Position numbers and translations under genes: made by a program | Assembly (NCBI GenBank): GCA_949128115.1 | Contig: OX421961.1 | Location: forward strand, 103,090,363-103,154,362 | DNA length: 64,000 nucleotides | Direction of reading: 5' to 3' | From: Anaspis maculata | Lineage: Eukaryota; Arthropoda; Insecta; Coleoptera; Scraptiidae | The notes under the pieces: generated by a model | What the model was told of the DNA's origin: nothing | The model's database searches: none | Seen by the model: only the letters and a program-made list of their open reading frames with translations | Part shown: positions 15,001-25,800 of the stretch, one piece after another | Position numbering within the stretch: the stretch's first letter is position 1 | How the letters are laid out: every line of letters starts with the position of its first letter

Positions 15001-18000
15001 AAATAATCGAAATCGTTAGAAGTGCAGAATAATTTGGTGTACCGCTACGACTAGAACTATTTAGCCAAATTAGCTTATATTGAGCACAGGCTGGTTTGTC
15101 GGAATTATCTACCTATCTGCCAAATTTCAAACAAATCCAAGCAGTGGCGTAGAAGTTCTGGAGAGAACATTAATTTGAAAAGTTCTTCAGATGCTTCCAA
15201 ATTAACTATACTATAGACCGATTACCATTATCAACAACTTTTCGAAGGCATTCGAATTCATCATACATGACTACATCTCTTCCTATGCAAACAAACGTCT
15301 TTCTGCGTCCCAGCATGGATTTATGTCTGGGCGTTCTACCACAACAAATTTAACATGTATTGCGCAATTCGTTGCTGACAAACTGGACCAAAGGCAGCAG
15401 GTTGACGTTGTCTACACAGACTTTTCCAAAGCTTTCGATCGTCTGAATCATTCGATTTTACTCGGAAAGCTGGAGTCATTTGGTTTGTCGGCCTCGCTTG
15501 TGAATTTACTCAGGTCATACTTGAGTAATCGTTGTCAGTATGTGCAGGTCAGGGGTTGCCGTTCCTCTGTTTTTGCGCAACCCTCTGGTGTTCCGCAAGG
15601 TACGGTTTTAGGGCCGCTTTTGTTCTCCATCTTTATCAATGATATCACGGCAGAGCTCGATGTAAATTGTTTGTTGCAGCGGAACCTTGATGTTTTGAGT
15701 CGGTGGTGTGTTCGTAACCAGCTACCTCTGAACATTGAGAAGTGTATTGTGATGATGATAATATCTCCAGTGTTGTTTGATTATTCCATCAGTGGCAAAA
15801 TTTCAAGTCGGCCAAACACCGTGAAGGATCTGGGTGTCTTATTTGACTCTAAACTAACATTTGTTCCTCACGTCGAGTCCGTTATTCCTGATGCGCTGAA
15901 GACTCTGGGATTTGTATTGCGTGGATGTAGGTACATGACTAATATTATGACTTTCAGAACGCTCTACACATCGTTTGTACGATCGCGCCTTGAGTATGCC
16001 TCGGTTGTGTGGTCTCCAAAGTATGATGTTCACATCGCATCTCTCGAAAAAGTTCAAAGACGATTTCTTAAGACCCCTGCATTTATGTTGACAGGTTCCT
16101 ATCCTCGACAGGGCACTCCGCAGCATCACCTTTTGCAGCAGTTCGGCATGCAGTCCTTGCGCGACAGGCGTGATATGCACTCTGTTATATTTCTGTTCAA
16201 GGTAGTCAATTCCATCATCGACTGTCCAGAGATACTGTCCAGCTTGAACCTGCGTGTTCCTAGGCAGGGGTCTCGCTGTCGTCAACTGTTCCACCTGCCA
16301 CACGCGAGAACGAATGTGCTGATGTCCTCCCCTCTCTATAAGATGATACGCAGCTACTCCGACATCGAGGAAGGATGTGACATTTTCAACGCGACTATAC
16401 CATCTATCCGAGAAATTTTCAACTGTCTGTATCGATAGCCCATGGATCTTTGTTTTTTTTAATTGTGAAGTCTTCCAGTTTTGTATTGTTTCATTGCTTT
16501 ATACACAATTATGTTGTTCACTATTTTTTGTTCATCATCTTGTAAATAGGATATTTCCTGTAGATGATTCAATAAATTATTATTATTATTATTATTATTA
16601 TTAAATTGATGATCATCATAACTCCTACGCAAATGATTGGATTCTTTCGAAATTTTGCAAGCAGGTTCCCGACAAACCAGCCTATGCTGAATTTAAGCTA
16701 ATTTGGTTTGATAGTTCGTAAGTGAAAAATTTTTAAAAATCGAAAAAAGTGAACTTTGACACCCTGTATCTTTTCTAGGAAACGGGTTAGAGACAAGTAT
16801 GGAGAGTGGGGAGAATCTTATCTCAAAGTTTGATCGGTTAAAACTGATCCACCCTGTATAGCTCCGACTATTAATCTCGAATCTTCCATCCGTCCTCCAG
16901 CAAATTCCACAATGACTCGGGATACGGTTTCGCGGCGACTCCAGAAAAATCCTACACATTTCGCGTGTATACTATGTGCTCTGCAGACGCGGCGCCTCCG
17001 CCAATTCGGCTGATGTTTTCTAATCGACTGTTGAAATCTCCCATGTAACTGAAATCGTCAAGCAATCGCGTATATTCTGGAAATGTCAAGAGCTTCGCAC
17101 TTGTACACTGCGACCTAATGGGAATAGTCTAGAAAAACCGGGTGTTCTCCAGAATGCACAAGAATCGCCGCTCGTAACAGTATGCTTGCTCGAACTGATC
17201 TCCAGAGACCAACTTATAGCTGAATTGGCTTATGTGGATCGAATTATTCCTCCTGTACTCCTCCTGTATCTAACACCTTGGATGTTAATTCATAATGTTT
17301 GACGTTTGTATTTCTAACGCAAATTTCAAATTTCACAGCCGCCCAAGATGTTAAACATTCTAACTCTGGGTTGCACCAACGCTCAATTAATATAATACGA
17401 GATTAGTCAAATTTCTTTTGGTCAGTACTCGTTGGTGAATGACAGAAATTCTGGTATCACGAAAGAGAATGATCCAATGATTGATTAGCTAAAGATTTTA
17501 TGCATTTCCCATGGTGAACCTACTAGGATTGGCCAGATCGAAATCCATTTAATCTCGTATTAGCTTTAATTGCGTATTATTTTTTTTTTGTGCAACCCAG
17601 GGTAAATAATTGGAATCTAATTAACCCTTGGAAAAGGCAGTTTCACACCAGGTGAAAGGCGACAGGCCTACAATAACTAGAAAATTTTCCCAGATCATTC
17701 GAATCGCGGCTCTGCTGGAAATACTATAACAACAAAACTAATATGCCAAAGAAATACCTTAGGTGCTCCAGAGTATTCCCATAGCTAAGTAAAATTTTGT
17801 TGATATATCTGGTATCAATCATCGTAGAATCTTGAATGTTTTTGTTGAAAAATAAAAGAGTCAAATTCAATAACTCTTCTAATAACACTAGACATAGATT
17901 TGTTCCCACCTATAAAAAATGTAAAATGAAAAATTTATTGGGTAGGTATTTTTTGTGCCTATCAACTGAAAAAAGTAAAAAAGGATGAACTTACATCATT

Positions 18001-19334
18001 CACTTTTGATGTCAAACCGTCTGGCTTTTTACACAACATTTTTAAAACGGTTTCCAAACCCATGCAACAATAACTGTCTAAAGATATTTCGTTTCTCCCG
18101 TCAAGAGTTTTGTCAATTTTTTGGGCATCTTCGCTTGTCTCGGATGATCCATCAGATGTCGGAGATCTTGGTGTGGCGTATACAAAGACATTATTTTCTA
18201 TGCTAACCTGAAATTGAAAAATATTACTTTGAAAAACTGACAAGATCACTAAACTTGTTACTTACAGAATCTTTCAAATTATACAAACAAGGGTCGTTTA
18301 CTTGATTGAATCGGACTTGTAAACCTTTAGTAAAGTGTAACAGTGCATTCAGTATGTAGCTATTCAGTTTAACTGAAATCTCCTTATCTAAAAGATCCAG
18401 AAAAGTCTGAAATCAGAACAGTTTCATGGAAAATCCTGGCGGTTTGAGTGTTTGAAAAATTTACAGTAACTATGATGGGGCGCTGCAGGAAAATTTCAGC
18501 TGGAAAATCACGCAGCAGAACATTCATGAAGAACATTGTTGGTTGTACTAAAGCTGAAGCTTCATTACTCATCAAAGATTTTTCTGTAGATCGTATCACA
18601 TTTGTGTCTGCTTCTATTAATACTTGCCATTTGAATGGGTTGGCTAAATTGATTTTGTCTTTGATTCTATAAGTGGATTTCAATTCAACTCTACAAAATA
18701 CTGAGTGATGAAAACTGAAAATATGTTTCTTTTTTAATAATATTCACCCTGCTGAACATGATGCCAGTGAGCAATCTTGGTTGACAAAACCTTTAATTGT
18801 AGTTGCAGTGCTACCCACCCCAAGGAATTCGTACGGATTGTCATCAGTCCTATAGCTGAGAGGAATGTCCGTTTCTAGCGGCGGGACGCCAAAGTTCCAG
18901 CTTTCTATATTATTGTCGATCAACTCCAAAACTTCCTCAAGCAACTTACAATATTTCGGATCGATATAAGTGTGGATCTTTGATATTTCCTTTCTGAGCA
19001 CTAAAGGGCCGTAATGCCTCAGGATGACGGCGCCACTTTCAGAGTTCAAGATTGTTTTTATGGTTGAAATGACCACATCTTCCTTTGAACACGGAGTGAA
19101 GAGAAACCAGTCCAACAGTTTCGAGAGTAGCTCGCGGCTTCTGGCCAAGTCATTGTCGAAAGCGAAACCGTTCTTAATCTTTGAATGAATGCTGTATAGA
19201 GCCCTTTCTCGGATTTCTTGAATTTCGTGTCCTTGGAGAGGAAGGAAAAGGTTAGAAAACATTTTTTTCGGAAGCAGCAGAAATTGCATACCTAGCTTTT
19301 GTATTTGTAGTGAAGAGATCGTTTTTTCTGTCAT
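1..19334 (-). CDS. RTTN: Rotatin (RTTN / ana3 family), 3' end beyond the window
   Basis: Armadillo/HEAT-like centriole-assembly and ciliary protein. Exons (descending): 19334-19292, 19231-18748, 18690-18465, 18406-18266, 18207-17995, 17909-17758, 4798-4585, 4535-4265, 4133-3937, 3872-3663, 3599-3387, 3328-3019, 2390-2193, 2138-1038 and 77-1; all have AG acceptors and GT donors and the phases agree, giving 1350 codons. The N-terminus matches the rotatin N-terminal domain (IQKLGHEIQEIRERALYSI), exon 3 carries DFPAEIFLQRP, which is nearly invariant in rotatin, and exon 9 LLRPKVFVHIASFG also aligns. Family members are about 2000-2200 residues, so roughly a third lies to the left of position 1. 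The start is the ATG at 19334 (A at -3), which places the conserved block where vertebrate rotatin has it. Intron 6 is 13 kb of nested repeats; most others are 50-150 nt. The donor of exon 13 (2193) was chosen over one at the next GT because it gives a 54-nt rather than a 33-nt intron. Family assignment is firm; exact ends of exons 2 and 13 are less so. Confidence 0.93.
885..1022. repeat. Dispersed repeat copy 1 (partner at 30005-30142)
   Basis: About 80 bp here (AATGAATAATTTGG then CTGCTGGTCCGG then GGGGGTACAAGGGG) recurs in the same orientation at 30070-30142, with weaker similarity just upstream. It ends only about 15 nt from the donor of rotatin exon 14. No coding content seen. Confidence 0.6.
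5040..5120. repeat. Dispersed repeat (partner at 24585-24660)
   Basis: The stretch around CGCTACAGATGGACGGAA recurs, diverged, at 24600-24660 (CACTACAGATGGATGGAA) and continues in parallel for about 70 bp, including GGGAC..GC.GA.GCTTT. One copy lies in rotatin intron 6, the other between genes' exons in the G-alpha intron. Origin unknown. Confidence 0.5.
6525..7546. repeat. 1.0-kb fold-back element
   Basis: The left arm (6525-6645: ...ATTTCACCTCATTTTTTT...GCTCGGACAGGTCGA) returns as reverse complement at 7420-7546, ending in ACAGGTGTCCCAAC on both sides. Between the arms a 50-60-bp motif (GATACATCAAATTGAAG type) occurs four times, two in each orientation (about 6710, 6975, 7130, 7385), so the palindrome extends inwards. 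No transposase reading frame is visible, so this is a non-autonomous element. Confidence 0.8.
7600..10100. other. AT-rich intronic DNA, nothing recognised
   Basis: No gene or strong repeat was recognised. Two CAGGGTGTT-type element ends occur at about 9524 and 9633, and 9330-9450 resembles the inverted segment 38035-38110 (see findings). A poly-C run sits at 9327-9338. Confidence 0.4.
10834..12542. repeat. 1.7-kb palindrome nested in the composite
   Basis: Termini TACACTGGCGTGCAAAATTA at 10834 and its reverse complement ending at 12542. The arms can be followed for more than 400 bp (10834-11270 against 12110-12542). A unit of about 230 bp in the left arm (10998-11230) is duplicated in direct orientation at 11466-11720, and a third, weaker copy starts near 11790; 11735-11815 is inverted at 12005-12110. 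TA flanks both ends, fitting a TA target-site duplication. No open frame of note. Confidence 0.85.
15212..16603 (+). mobile_element. Non-LTR retrotransposon 3' fragment, reverse transcriptase lacking its active site
   Basis: An open frame from 15212 to the stop at 16438 begins with YRPITIINNF and QHGFMSGRST (reverse-transcriptase blocks 0-2), then YTDFSKAFDRLNH, GVPQGTVLGPLLF and INDI, and ends with the conserved C-terminal region of jockey/CR1-type elements (DLGVLFDSKL..F, RSRLEYASVVW). The YADD catalytic block expected between NDITAELDVNCLL and QRNLDVLSRW is absent, apparently by in-frame deletion of about 20 residues. The 5' part (endonuclease) is missing, consistent with 5' truncation. 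The 3' end is an (ATT)n tract. It lies opposite to rotatin inside its intron and is dead as an enzyme. Confidence 0.9.
16573..16603. repeat. (ATT)n microsatellite, LINE 3' tail
   Basis: About nine ATT units directly follow AATAAATT at the end of the retrotransposon fragment, as in non-LTR elements with simple-repeat tails. Confidence 0.8.
17366..17600. mobile_element. MITE with CTGGGTTGCAC termini
   Basis: CTGGGTTGCACC at 17366 is mirrored by TGTGCAACCCAG ending at 17600; the next internal block ACGAGATTA is mirrored by AATCTCGT. It is 235 bp without coding potential. A related element with CTGGGTTCCAC ends is at 39449-39682. Confidence 0.8.
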
Positions 19335-19443
19335 TGTTGCAGAGGGTTTCGCCAAAAAAACGTAGTTCGGGCCAGGCCGGTTTAAAATTCTTGTCAAAGT
19401 GACAAGAAGACGTAAACAAAAACAATTATTTTGGCGCTAAAAT

Positions 19444-19730
19444 TTGACGCGCAGTGCAGCCACACCACGCAACGGGAGCTATGGCGGCAAATTCGAATCA
19501 CGAATAGATTTAAATGGCTTCGTGAAGGAGTTGTCGAATTTATTGTCACAAATTGCATACCTAAGTAATCTTGTGAATCACTACAACATTTTTCTCATGT
19601 TCCACAGCAAAACGGTCCACGAGAAGACGTGACAAAAAATGAACAGCCTGTACAAATCTTCCGTGGATGTCACGTCGAAGTCCTGTGCGTGCCTCAAAAA
19701 CAACGCCAAGTCCTTCACGGAGTCCATCAT
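19444..19730 (+). other. Possible divergent exon(s), unassigned
   Basis: Head-to-head with rotatin. The frame is open from 19444 to a TGA at about 19630 (ends ..FHSKTVHEKT), then in the same frame an ATG at 19639 opens MNSLYKSSVDVTSKSC..., with G/C-rich third positions up to a good donor (TCG/GTTAGG) near 19731. A strong acceptor (pyrimidine tract then CAG, about 19608) would make the second part a separate exon with its own ATG. I do not recognise the product and no continuation was established, although a plausible acceptor with ATG lies at 20217. It could equally be a chance frame in the promoter region. Confidence 0.3.
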
Positions 19731-20243
19731 TTCGGTTAGGATCATTCTTGAAGCGATCTCGAGCCCTTTTTACACTTGAATTTTGTTGGAGTTCGAAGTT
19801 TTTGACTGAAATTAGACAATGAGTGACAATGACAATGACAATGAGTTGGGGTAGGGGAGGCTGACGTGTTTGGTCGAAATGGCATCTGGCATCTGAGACT
19901 TCTGGGACCAAAGCATTTTTTGAGTAGCTTCTCGACTAGCTAGTAGAGTAAAGAGTAGGTGGCTAGTAGTCGCGATTTCGATCACCGAGGGATAGCGCCA
20001 CAGCCACTGACAGCTGCTAGCTGGCTGAGCAAACACAAGTGGGTAGGCAACCCAATATACAGATGTCCCAGCTCCCAGAGAAGTAGAAACACCTCCATAT
20101 TTTTTTACTGGGCTTTTTCCAGAAAACTCTCGTTTTTGGCATTTTTTGAAAAGTTCTTTATATTCTCGGCAATTTTTTGTTTCTGTCATTGCTTTTTTCT
20201 TGTCGTGATAATGCAGATGGCTGTCACTTCCATCACAAGGACA

Positions 20244-20427
20244 GGGTAGCTATTCTTGAAAGTGTGGGAGAAACTCCCTGGGAGTTTTATATAATCCGTG
20301 CTACACTGCTGTAGCGAAAGTTGCCTAGAAACACGATTTTAGGCAACATTCGCTACATCAGTGTACGTGCTGCAGAATGTATTTTACTCCCAGGGAGTTT
20401 CTCGCACAGTTTCAAGAATAGCTACCC
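20244..20427. mobile_element. 184-bp palindromic MITE
   Basis: GGGTAGCTATTCTTGAAA at the left is a perfect mirror of the right end; the arms continue (ACTCCCTGGGAGTTT, CGCTACA) through the centre. Related diverged sequence occurs at 32298-32392 and 32722-32872. It lies between rotatin and G-alpha. Confidence 0.9.
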
Positions 20428-21042
20428 AGACTGCGGACTAGGACTGTGTATCTCAAGTGGTAACCGGGCCCATGCGCGTACAATTAGGCGCTTGGTATGA
20501 AACTTCCAGACAAATAGCATCTGTTAACACGTAACATGATTAGAAAAACTATCAATAATCGTTTGTGTAAGTGAAATTTCCAACTATTGATGCTCACTGT
20601 TTGTGAGTTTTGAGTCTTATGTTATTTTGATCTTTTGAACATTAAAAACAATCATTTTGAAGGTGGAATAGGAAAGCACACTTTCGGTTCTTACAAGAAA
20701 AAATTGAAATAAACACTGCGTCATGACAAGTGTAGAAGCGAGAGTCGATACGATGAAGAAAAAGGTTTTATTTTATTCCGTTTCCGCGAACACGTGGCGT
20801 GAAAGTTTTGGTCAGGGCTCTCTCCGAGTCTCCTCTTACTGAAACCCTCTGGGGCCAAAGGTAGGCGAGCCGCGAGAGCCACTCTCACACGGTACGTTTT
20901 AGGCAATCTTTGCTACATCAATGTACTGCGGATTGCATAAGACTATCCTGGCCCAAAAGCCAGGCAGGAGAACGGCAGAAGCCTTGTTTGGGGTTGCCAA
21001 GTGAACCACATACTAAGTGAACAAGAAATATAGATTTCAATA
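20428..21042. other. Intergenic, nothing recognised
   Basis: No gene found on either strand. A 16-nt piece, CACTGATGTAGCGAA-like (about 20908-20935), resembles the neighbouring MITE, suggesting older debris. Confidence 0.4.
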
Positions 21043-21394
21043 GGTCGCGGGAACAAAAATGGCGTGCTTAAGATGGGTATATGGTATGATGTTATTTTCA
21101 CTAGTACGTACTTGTTGATACAATTTTCTTCAGTTGTTAAGTTGTAATAAATATATAAATAATTTATTGAACAATTATCGTTTTATCATAAAAATTAATG
21201 TGCTAAACTCAAGATTCAACTGAGTAATGTCAAAAACAAGCGAATCTCTACAGCCTGCGGTACTCTGGCACCCCCTAAGGCGCAAACGCGGACAAGAAGC
21301 TGGCAAGAGGCGCTTCGTTCTCGGTTTCGTTGTGCCGGCGTGCCTGCAACGTTGCCATAGCGGGTGCCAGGGTGACGGTTATGTTCCCGCGACC
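21043..21394. mobile_element. TA-flanked MITE, copy 1
   Basis: Termini GGTCGCGGGAACA and TGTTCCCGCGACC, flanked by TA on both sides (TA target-site duplication, as for Tc1/mariner-type transposition). Copies: 55157-55506 (same orientation, very similar, 350 bp) and 61713-62076 (opposite orientation, more diverged). A short frame inside (from 21227) is shared between copies 1 and 2 but is not a recognisable protein. Confidence 0.9.
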
Positions 21395-22448
21395 TATAAT
21401 TTCCAGATAAAATTGGAAAGGTCTATTCCAATAATCTAATTTACGGGTACGGCGTAAATAAAAAAGGTTCGGGCAAATAATAAATGGAGTTATATTGACA
21501 ATATTTTTACTAACAATTACTTACAAAAAAATCCATAAAGATAAAATGGAGATATAATAATATACAATTTTATGATACAATCATTTATTCGAAAACTACA
21601 ATTTGTAACTACAAGTTGAGTATAATCTTTACAATTTCAAGCGCCTCAGTTTCATCCAATAGTATAAAAATCAGAAGACACAACAATGTGATATAAGGCA
21701 ACATGAAATTATTGTGTAAAAATGTTCTTTATATAAAATATAGTATTCCAAAAACGTTCTATTTATTGTTACCTGCACATTATTTACAAAAATAGTATAT
21801 ACACACACCTGCATAAATTCAACAAGTTTTAAATCTTTTATAATACAATAATTTATAAAAAATATTCGTAAAATTTTTGACTCTCAAACAAGTACCAAAA
21901 TTTCACTTTCTTGAGAGAATAATTACGTTAGTTCACACAAACTGGAAGTCCTTACGTTTTAGAGTTTCAATGAGAATGTGTAACATAAACTTAATATTCA
22001 ATTAAATATGTTAGAGCCTATTTTAATTATTATCTTTGCGTGATATTGGCAGTATTTTAATTCCCTAATAATGACAAAAAAAAAACTTTGAACTATGCAT
22101 GTGTTCCGCACAATCACTTGATTGTTCACTTTGCATTTCGTATGTTTGAACTTGGTCTGTTGAGATTAACAGAAGCAGATCTTTGGTGATGTTTAAAAAA
22201 CAATTTAAAAATGCATTATCATTAAAATTAAAAACCATACATTTTAGCTTAGTGACAGTAAAAATCGAGAATGTTCAGAAAATTTAAAAAATGTAAAATC
22301 GCTAAAGCTAAACATACGGACTAATTAGTCAGTCTTTGAAATACAAACAATATTTTTGTGGTTAACACAGCCTCAGCATGAAATATAATAATTATGAAAA
22401 GAACACTTTCCGCTAGTACAGGCGGTACTCAGCATTTATCAAAAATTC
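21395..22448. other. AT-rich intergenic or G-alpha 3' UTR region
   Basis: Very AT-rich DNA with no open frame and no clear repeat. It is downstream of the G-alpha stop on the minus strand and may contain its poly(A) site; several weak AATAAA-like hexamers exist on that strand and none can be singled out. Confidence 0.4.
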
Positions 22449-22803
22449 ACTGCACTTTGTTATACAGAAATGCCACTTGGCACAAAGAATTAACACAGCA
22501 GTAGGTACCTACTTTGCCAGAAGGGAATCCCAGCGAAATTTCCCTTAAAACTTTTCCTTTGGAAAGTCGAAAATTAAAGAAGTTACCATTTTCAAAGTTG
22601 TTGTTTGTTGGTGATTTTTTCACAAACTCTTAGGTTTTCGAGGTCACTACTGTAGGCCACTGGTCTGAGAATGGTAACTTCTTGGACTTTTGACCTCCCA
22701 AAGAGAAGTCCCAGGGAAATTTCTTTGGGGTCTCCTTCTGAAATAATATCTGTTTTGTTGAATATTTATGTCAAGTGGCATTTCTGTATCACAAAGTGCA
22801 GTG
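22449..22803. repeat. 355-bp fold-back just after the G-alpha stop codon
   Basis: CACTGCACTTTGTTATACAG at 22449 pairs with CTGTATCACAAAGTGCAGTG ending at 22803; similarity continues inwards for about 150 bp per arm (AGAAATGCCACTTG, AAATTTCCC, GAAGTTACCATT). It starts only 37 nt downstream of the G-alpha stop and so probably lies in that gene's 3' UTR, where it would form a long RNA hairpin. Confidence 0.85.
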
Positions 22804-22839
22804 CAAAAACTTGTACCACTTGTACTATGCGGGTACCCC

Positions 22840-25800
22840 TCACTGTAACATGAGGCTTTCCAAATTTCTATGTAAAATGGAATCTTTCACAGATTCAAAC
22901 ACGACTTTAATGTTTTCAGTGTCGACGGCCGTCGTAAAGTGATGGTAAAGGAACTTCCTGGGTTCCCTTTTGACGCCCGTGAACATAGCCAGGATAAATG
23001 CTTTCACGTCGTTGATCGAATGCGAATTGCCGGTGAACTGGGGAAAGTACCAGTGGATGTCGGTCTCTGGGTTGGCCACTTTTTTCAGCAACAAATCATA
23101 CTTGTTCAGGAACAAGATGATGGAGACATTGACGAAAATGCGATTGTTGATGATAGTGTCGAATATGTCGCGGGATTCTTCGAGGCGGTTCGTTTTCCTG
23201 TCCTCCAAGAGCACCTGATCGAATTCCGAGGACGACACGAGGAACAATATCGAAGTCACAGAATCGAAACATTGAAACCACTTTTGTCTTTGCGAACGCT
23301 GGCCGCCGACGTCGACGAACAAGAACGGTATGTTGTTGATGGATATCACGAATTCGGTGATGCCCTTGGTGGCCTTGCGGCAATGGAGAATGTCCTTGTG
23401 ACTCGGGATGTAGTCCATGCGAGCCACGCGCTCCAAATTGTTCAGAAAGTATTCTACGGAATCGCTCTGAAAAAAATTGTTCTTGTCAGCGGTCCATCAC
23501 AAAGCTTACTTTTACGATTTTATAATCTACCGCGGTTTCGCAAAACTACCATTTAACCGGATTTAGATCGCAAAATAAACGCGTAATTAAAATCAAAGTG
23601 GGAGACCATTAAGCAATGATGACTGCTTTTAAACTGTTGACTATCTTTAAAATAACACCCCGTTGATGGTTATCACTATAATATGTGCTTCCAATTTGAA
23701 GAGATCATTAAAAACTTCTCTCTGAAGCGGTCGCAGAAGATTTGAAAATAAAGGTCAAGAAGGAGTGCCATTACAATATTACAAAAAAAAAAACAACATA
23801 GATAGAAGAATAGGTACTGATTTCACGATTTGTGGACCACGAAAAATGATAATGTGGTCCTGGCCCCTTAATAATGTGAATAAAGAGGCTGAAAGTCTCA
23901 CCCTTTCACCCCCTGGTATCTCAATCTCAAACAATAAAAGGAACTCAACTTTTTTCCGACATTTTTGTCTGGTGGGTAAATACAAAAGCATTTTTGAAGT
24001 ACTTTTATGAACTACCCTGGACCTGGTTTCCACTGATTTTTGGACACCAGTATAACCTTTGCCCCATTAGGTTTTTCGATTCAAACGTGAGGTCGATATT
24101 AGAGAATTACGAAAGAATTGATGGACCACCCCTTATGTGCCACCCAAACGCGTCCCCAGAAAGATACAGGGTGTCAAAATTTCCAAAAGAAAATTGTAGT
24201 GAGCTGCTTGGTACATTTAATAAATAGCAGACGTTAATGTCAAACTATTGCATTGTTTTATTTAATATTCCGGATTCCGGTCATTTATGGCCAACTAATA
24301 ATAATGTTACCAATTTCCAGTTTGCACGATTGCACGTTTTGATAAAAGGGATTATCTGGGAATATTTTCTGAAAGTAACTGGGGTAACCCATGGCCTGTT
24401 CGACAACGCGCGCCGGTCTGATACAGTAGGTCTAGCAGCTCTGTGATTCGAGTGTCCTGACAGATTTACTTTCAACTTTTCAAATCTAAACTAGAGAAAA
24501 TCTCCTAACTTTACAATTGGTTGCACTGGTGATATTCGACACGATCATTCGACGACACATAATCTTGTCCGGGCCATTTTCAAGTATTTTTGCCACATTT
24601 CCACTACAGATGGATGGAATATTCCTTCGGGACGTAATAGCAGAGGCTTTGCTCCGTTTTAATGAGAGTGCGTTTTTTTATCCGTTTTTAATTCCAAATC
24701 ACCAAAGAAATCGAGAAGTAAATATAACCTCTCTAGTGACGGCGACTTTTCGAAGATCATATCTAAGAAAACCTGATGCTCCTGAGCCTAAAAGGCGATT
24801 TTTTTTTCATTGCCGCCTAAAAAATTCCAATACTTCAATGTTGGGTGGTGGACCGGGGAAGTAAAAGAGTCAGGTTAGATGTTGAGTTTTCAGGCTCCTG
24901 GACAATTGAACTAAACCCAGCACTGGAGGTTGACAGCGGCCCTACAGAGTGAAATACTGCCACCTGCCTACTATTTTGCAAATAAACGGTGAATGGATGG
25001 ATAATAGGGCAAAGCCTTGGTCACTCGATAATAATTCATTAAAATAATAACAATAGCCAGTCAGGCATGTGTCTCAAATCTGCGTCTTCAGTTCCAAAGG
25101 TGATAAATAATTTTATTTGTTTATCCATAAAAGAGTTCATTATCCTTTAGGTAAATAATTTAAATACCTGCATGCTGCACGTTTTCTAATCTCAACAGTT
25201 TAAGTAATAACTTTTTCGTTGACTTGATGCAAGAATTCCTCCGCGATTGACCTACTGAACGATTTTCCATGAAATATATATTTTTTTTAAATCGATACCT
25301 ACACCTACATAGTAATTTACTTTGCAATTACATCAGGCGTTTTGTGTTTTGCATAATTTATTATTCTCAATCTTGTCCTGTGTTGCAATAATTTTATTAT
25401 TATGAATTTGAAAAAAATCGCGGTCTTTTTGAAACTAACAATTTAATGAGTGGCTTTGTGATAACCCCATTTGAATACCAAATTTGCATTTTATATTGAA
25501 CCTGGAATGTCCAAGATATCAATATGAAAAGCGTTTAACTCACCAAGTGCAAGCATGTGAGAATGGAAGCAGTCATGCTGATGCAAATTGTTTGGTTTGC
25601 TTGTACTGACAATGATCTAATTGAAAAATATAATAATAATAATAATGACTAATTCAAGGTGATGCTTTGCCATAAGGTGCTACCACATTAACAATTTGTA
25701 TTTATCTAATTATTAAAATGTATCATGCGTGTGTGAAAAATTTGATTATTTATGGCTATTTGGAAATAAGACTGCGAGTAGGTAGGCGCTTCAGCTGAGT

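Larger units (their letters stand above)
12848..16775. repeat. Second large fold-back, right arm interrupted
   Basis: Left arm 12855-13695 pairs with 14235-15045 plus 16715-16775. Landmarks: CACCACGCGTTCCGACG at 13341 versus its inverted partner at 14614, and the segment around 13650-13690 versus 14235-14285. The loop is 13700-14230. The right arm is split between GCGAA and TAGTCG by an insertion of about 1.66 kb (15050-16714) that itself has inverted ends (GACAAACCAGCCT at 16669, mirrored near 15090). Confidence 0.8.
10762..16858. mobile_element. 6.1-kb composite fold-back with TACAGGGTG termini
   Basis: Left terminus from 10762 (TACAGGGTGAATCAGTTT) is mirrored at 16858 (reverse complement TACAGGGTGGATCAGTTT), with similarity through about 65 bp including GATCAAACTTTGA. 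The interior is not unique sequence but other insertions: a palindrome at 10834-12542 and a second large fold-back from about 12848 to 16775, which itself is broken by an inverted-repeat element carrying a LINE. No transposase for the outer element is visible. Confidence 0.8.
4799..17757 (-). other. Rotatin intron 6, 13 kb of nested repeats
   Basis: This intron lies between exon 6 (ends 17758, phase 2) and exon 7 (starts 4798); joining them keeps the frame. All sequence between is non-coding for rotatin. It holds the fold-back at 6525-7546, the large composite 10762-16858 with a LINE, a MITE at 17366-17600, AT-rich unassigned DNA (7600-9250 and 9500-10100), a GC-rich unassigned patch at 5380-5700, and a segment at 10108-10200 whose start (CAGCGCCGGATC) resembles hAT termini. 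I see no other gene in it. Confidence 0.85.

Noticed and set aside
22939..23556. 205-codon plus-strand open frame
   Set aside because: It is the reverse complement of G-alpha exon 2, where the minus-strand reading is unmistakable.
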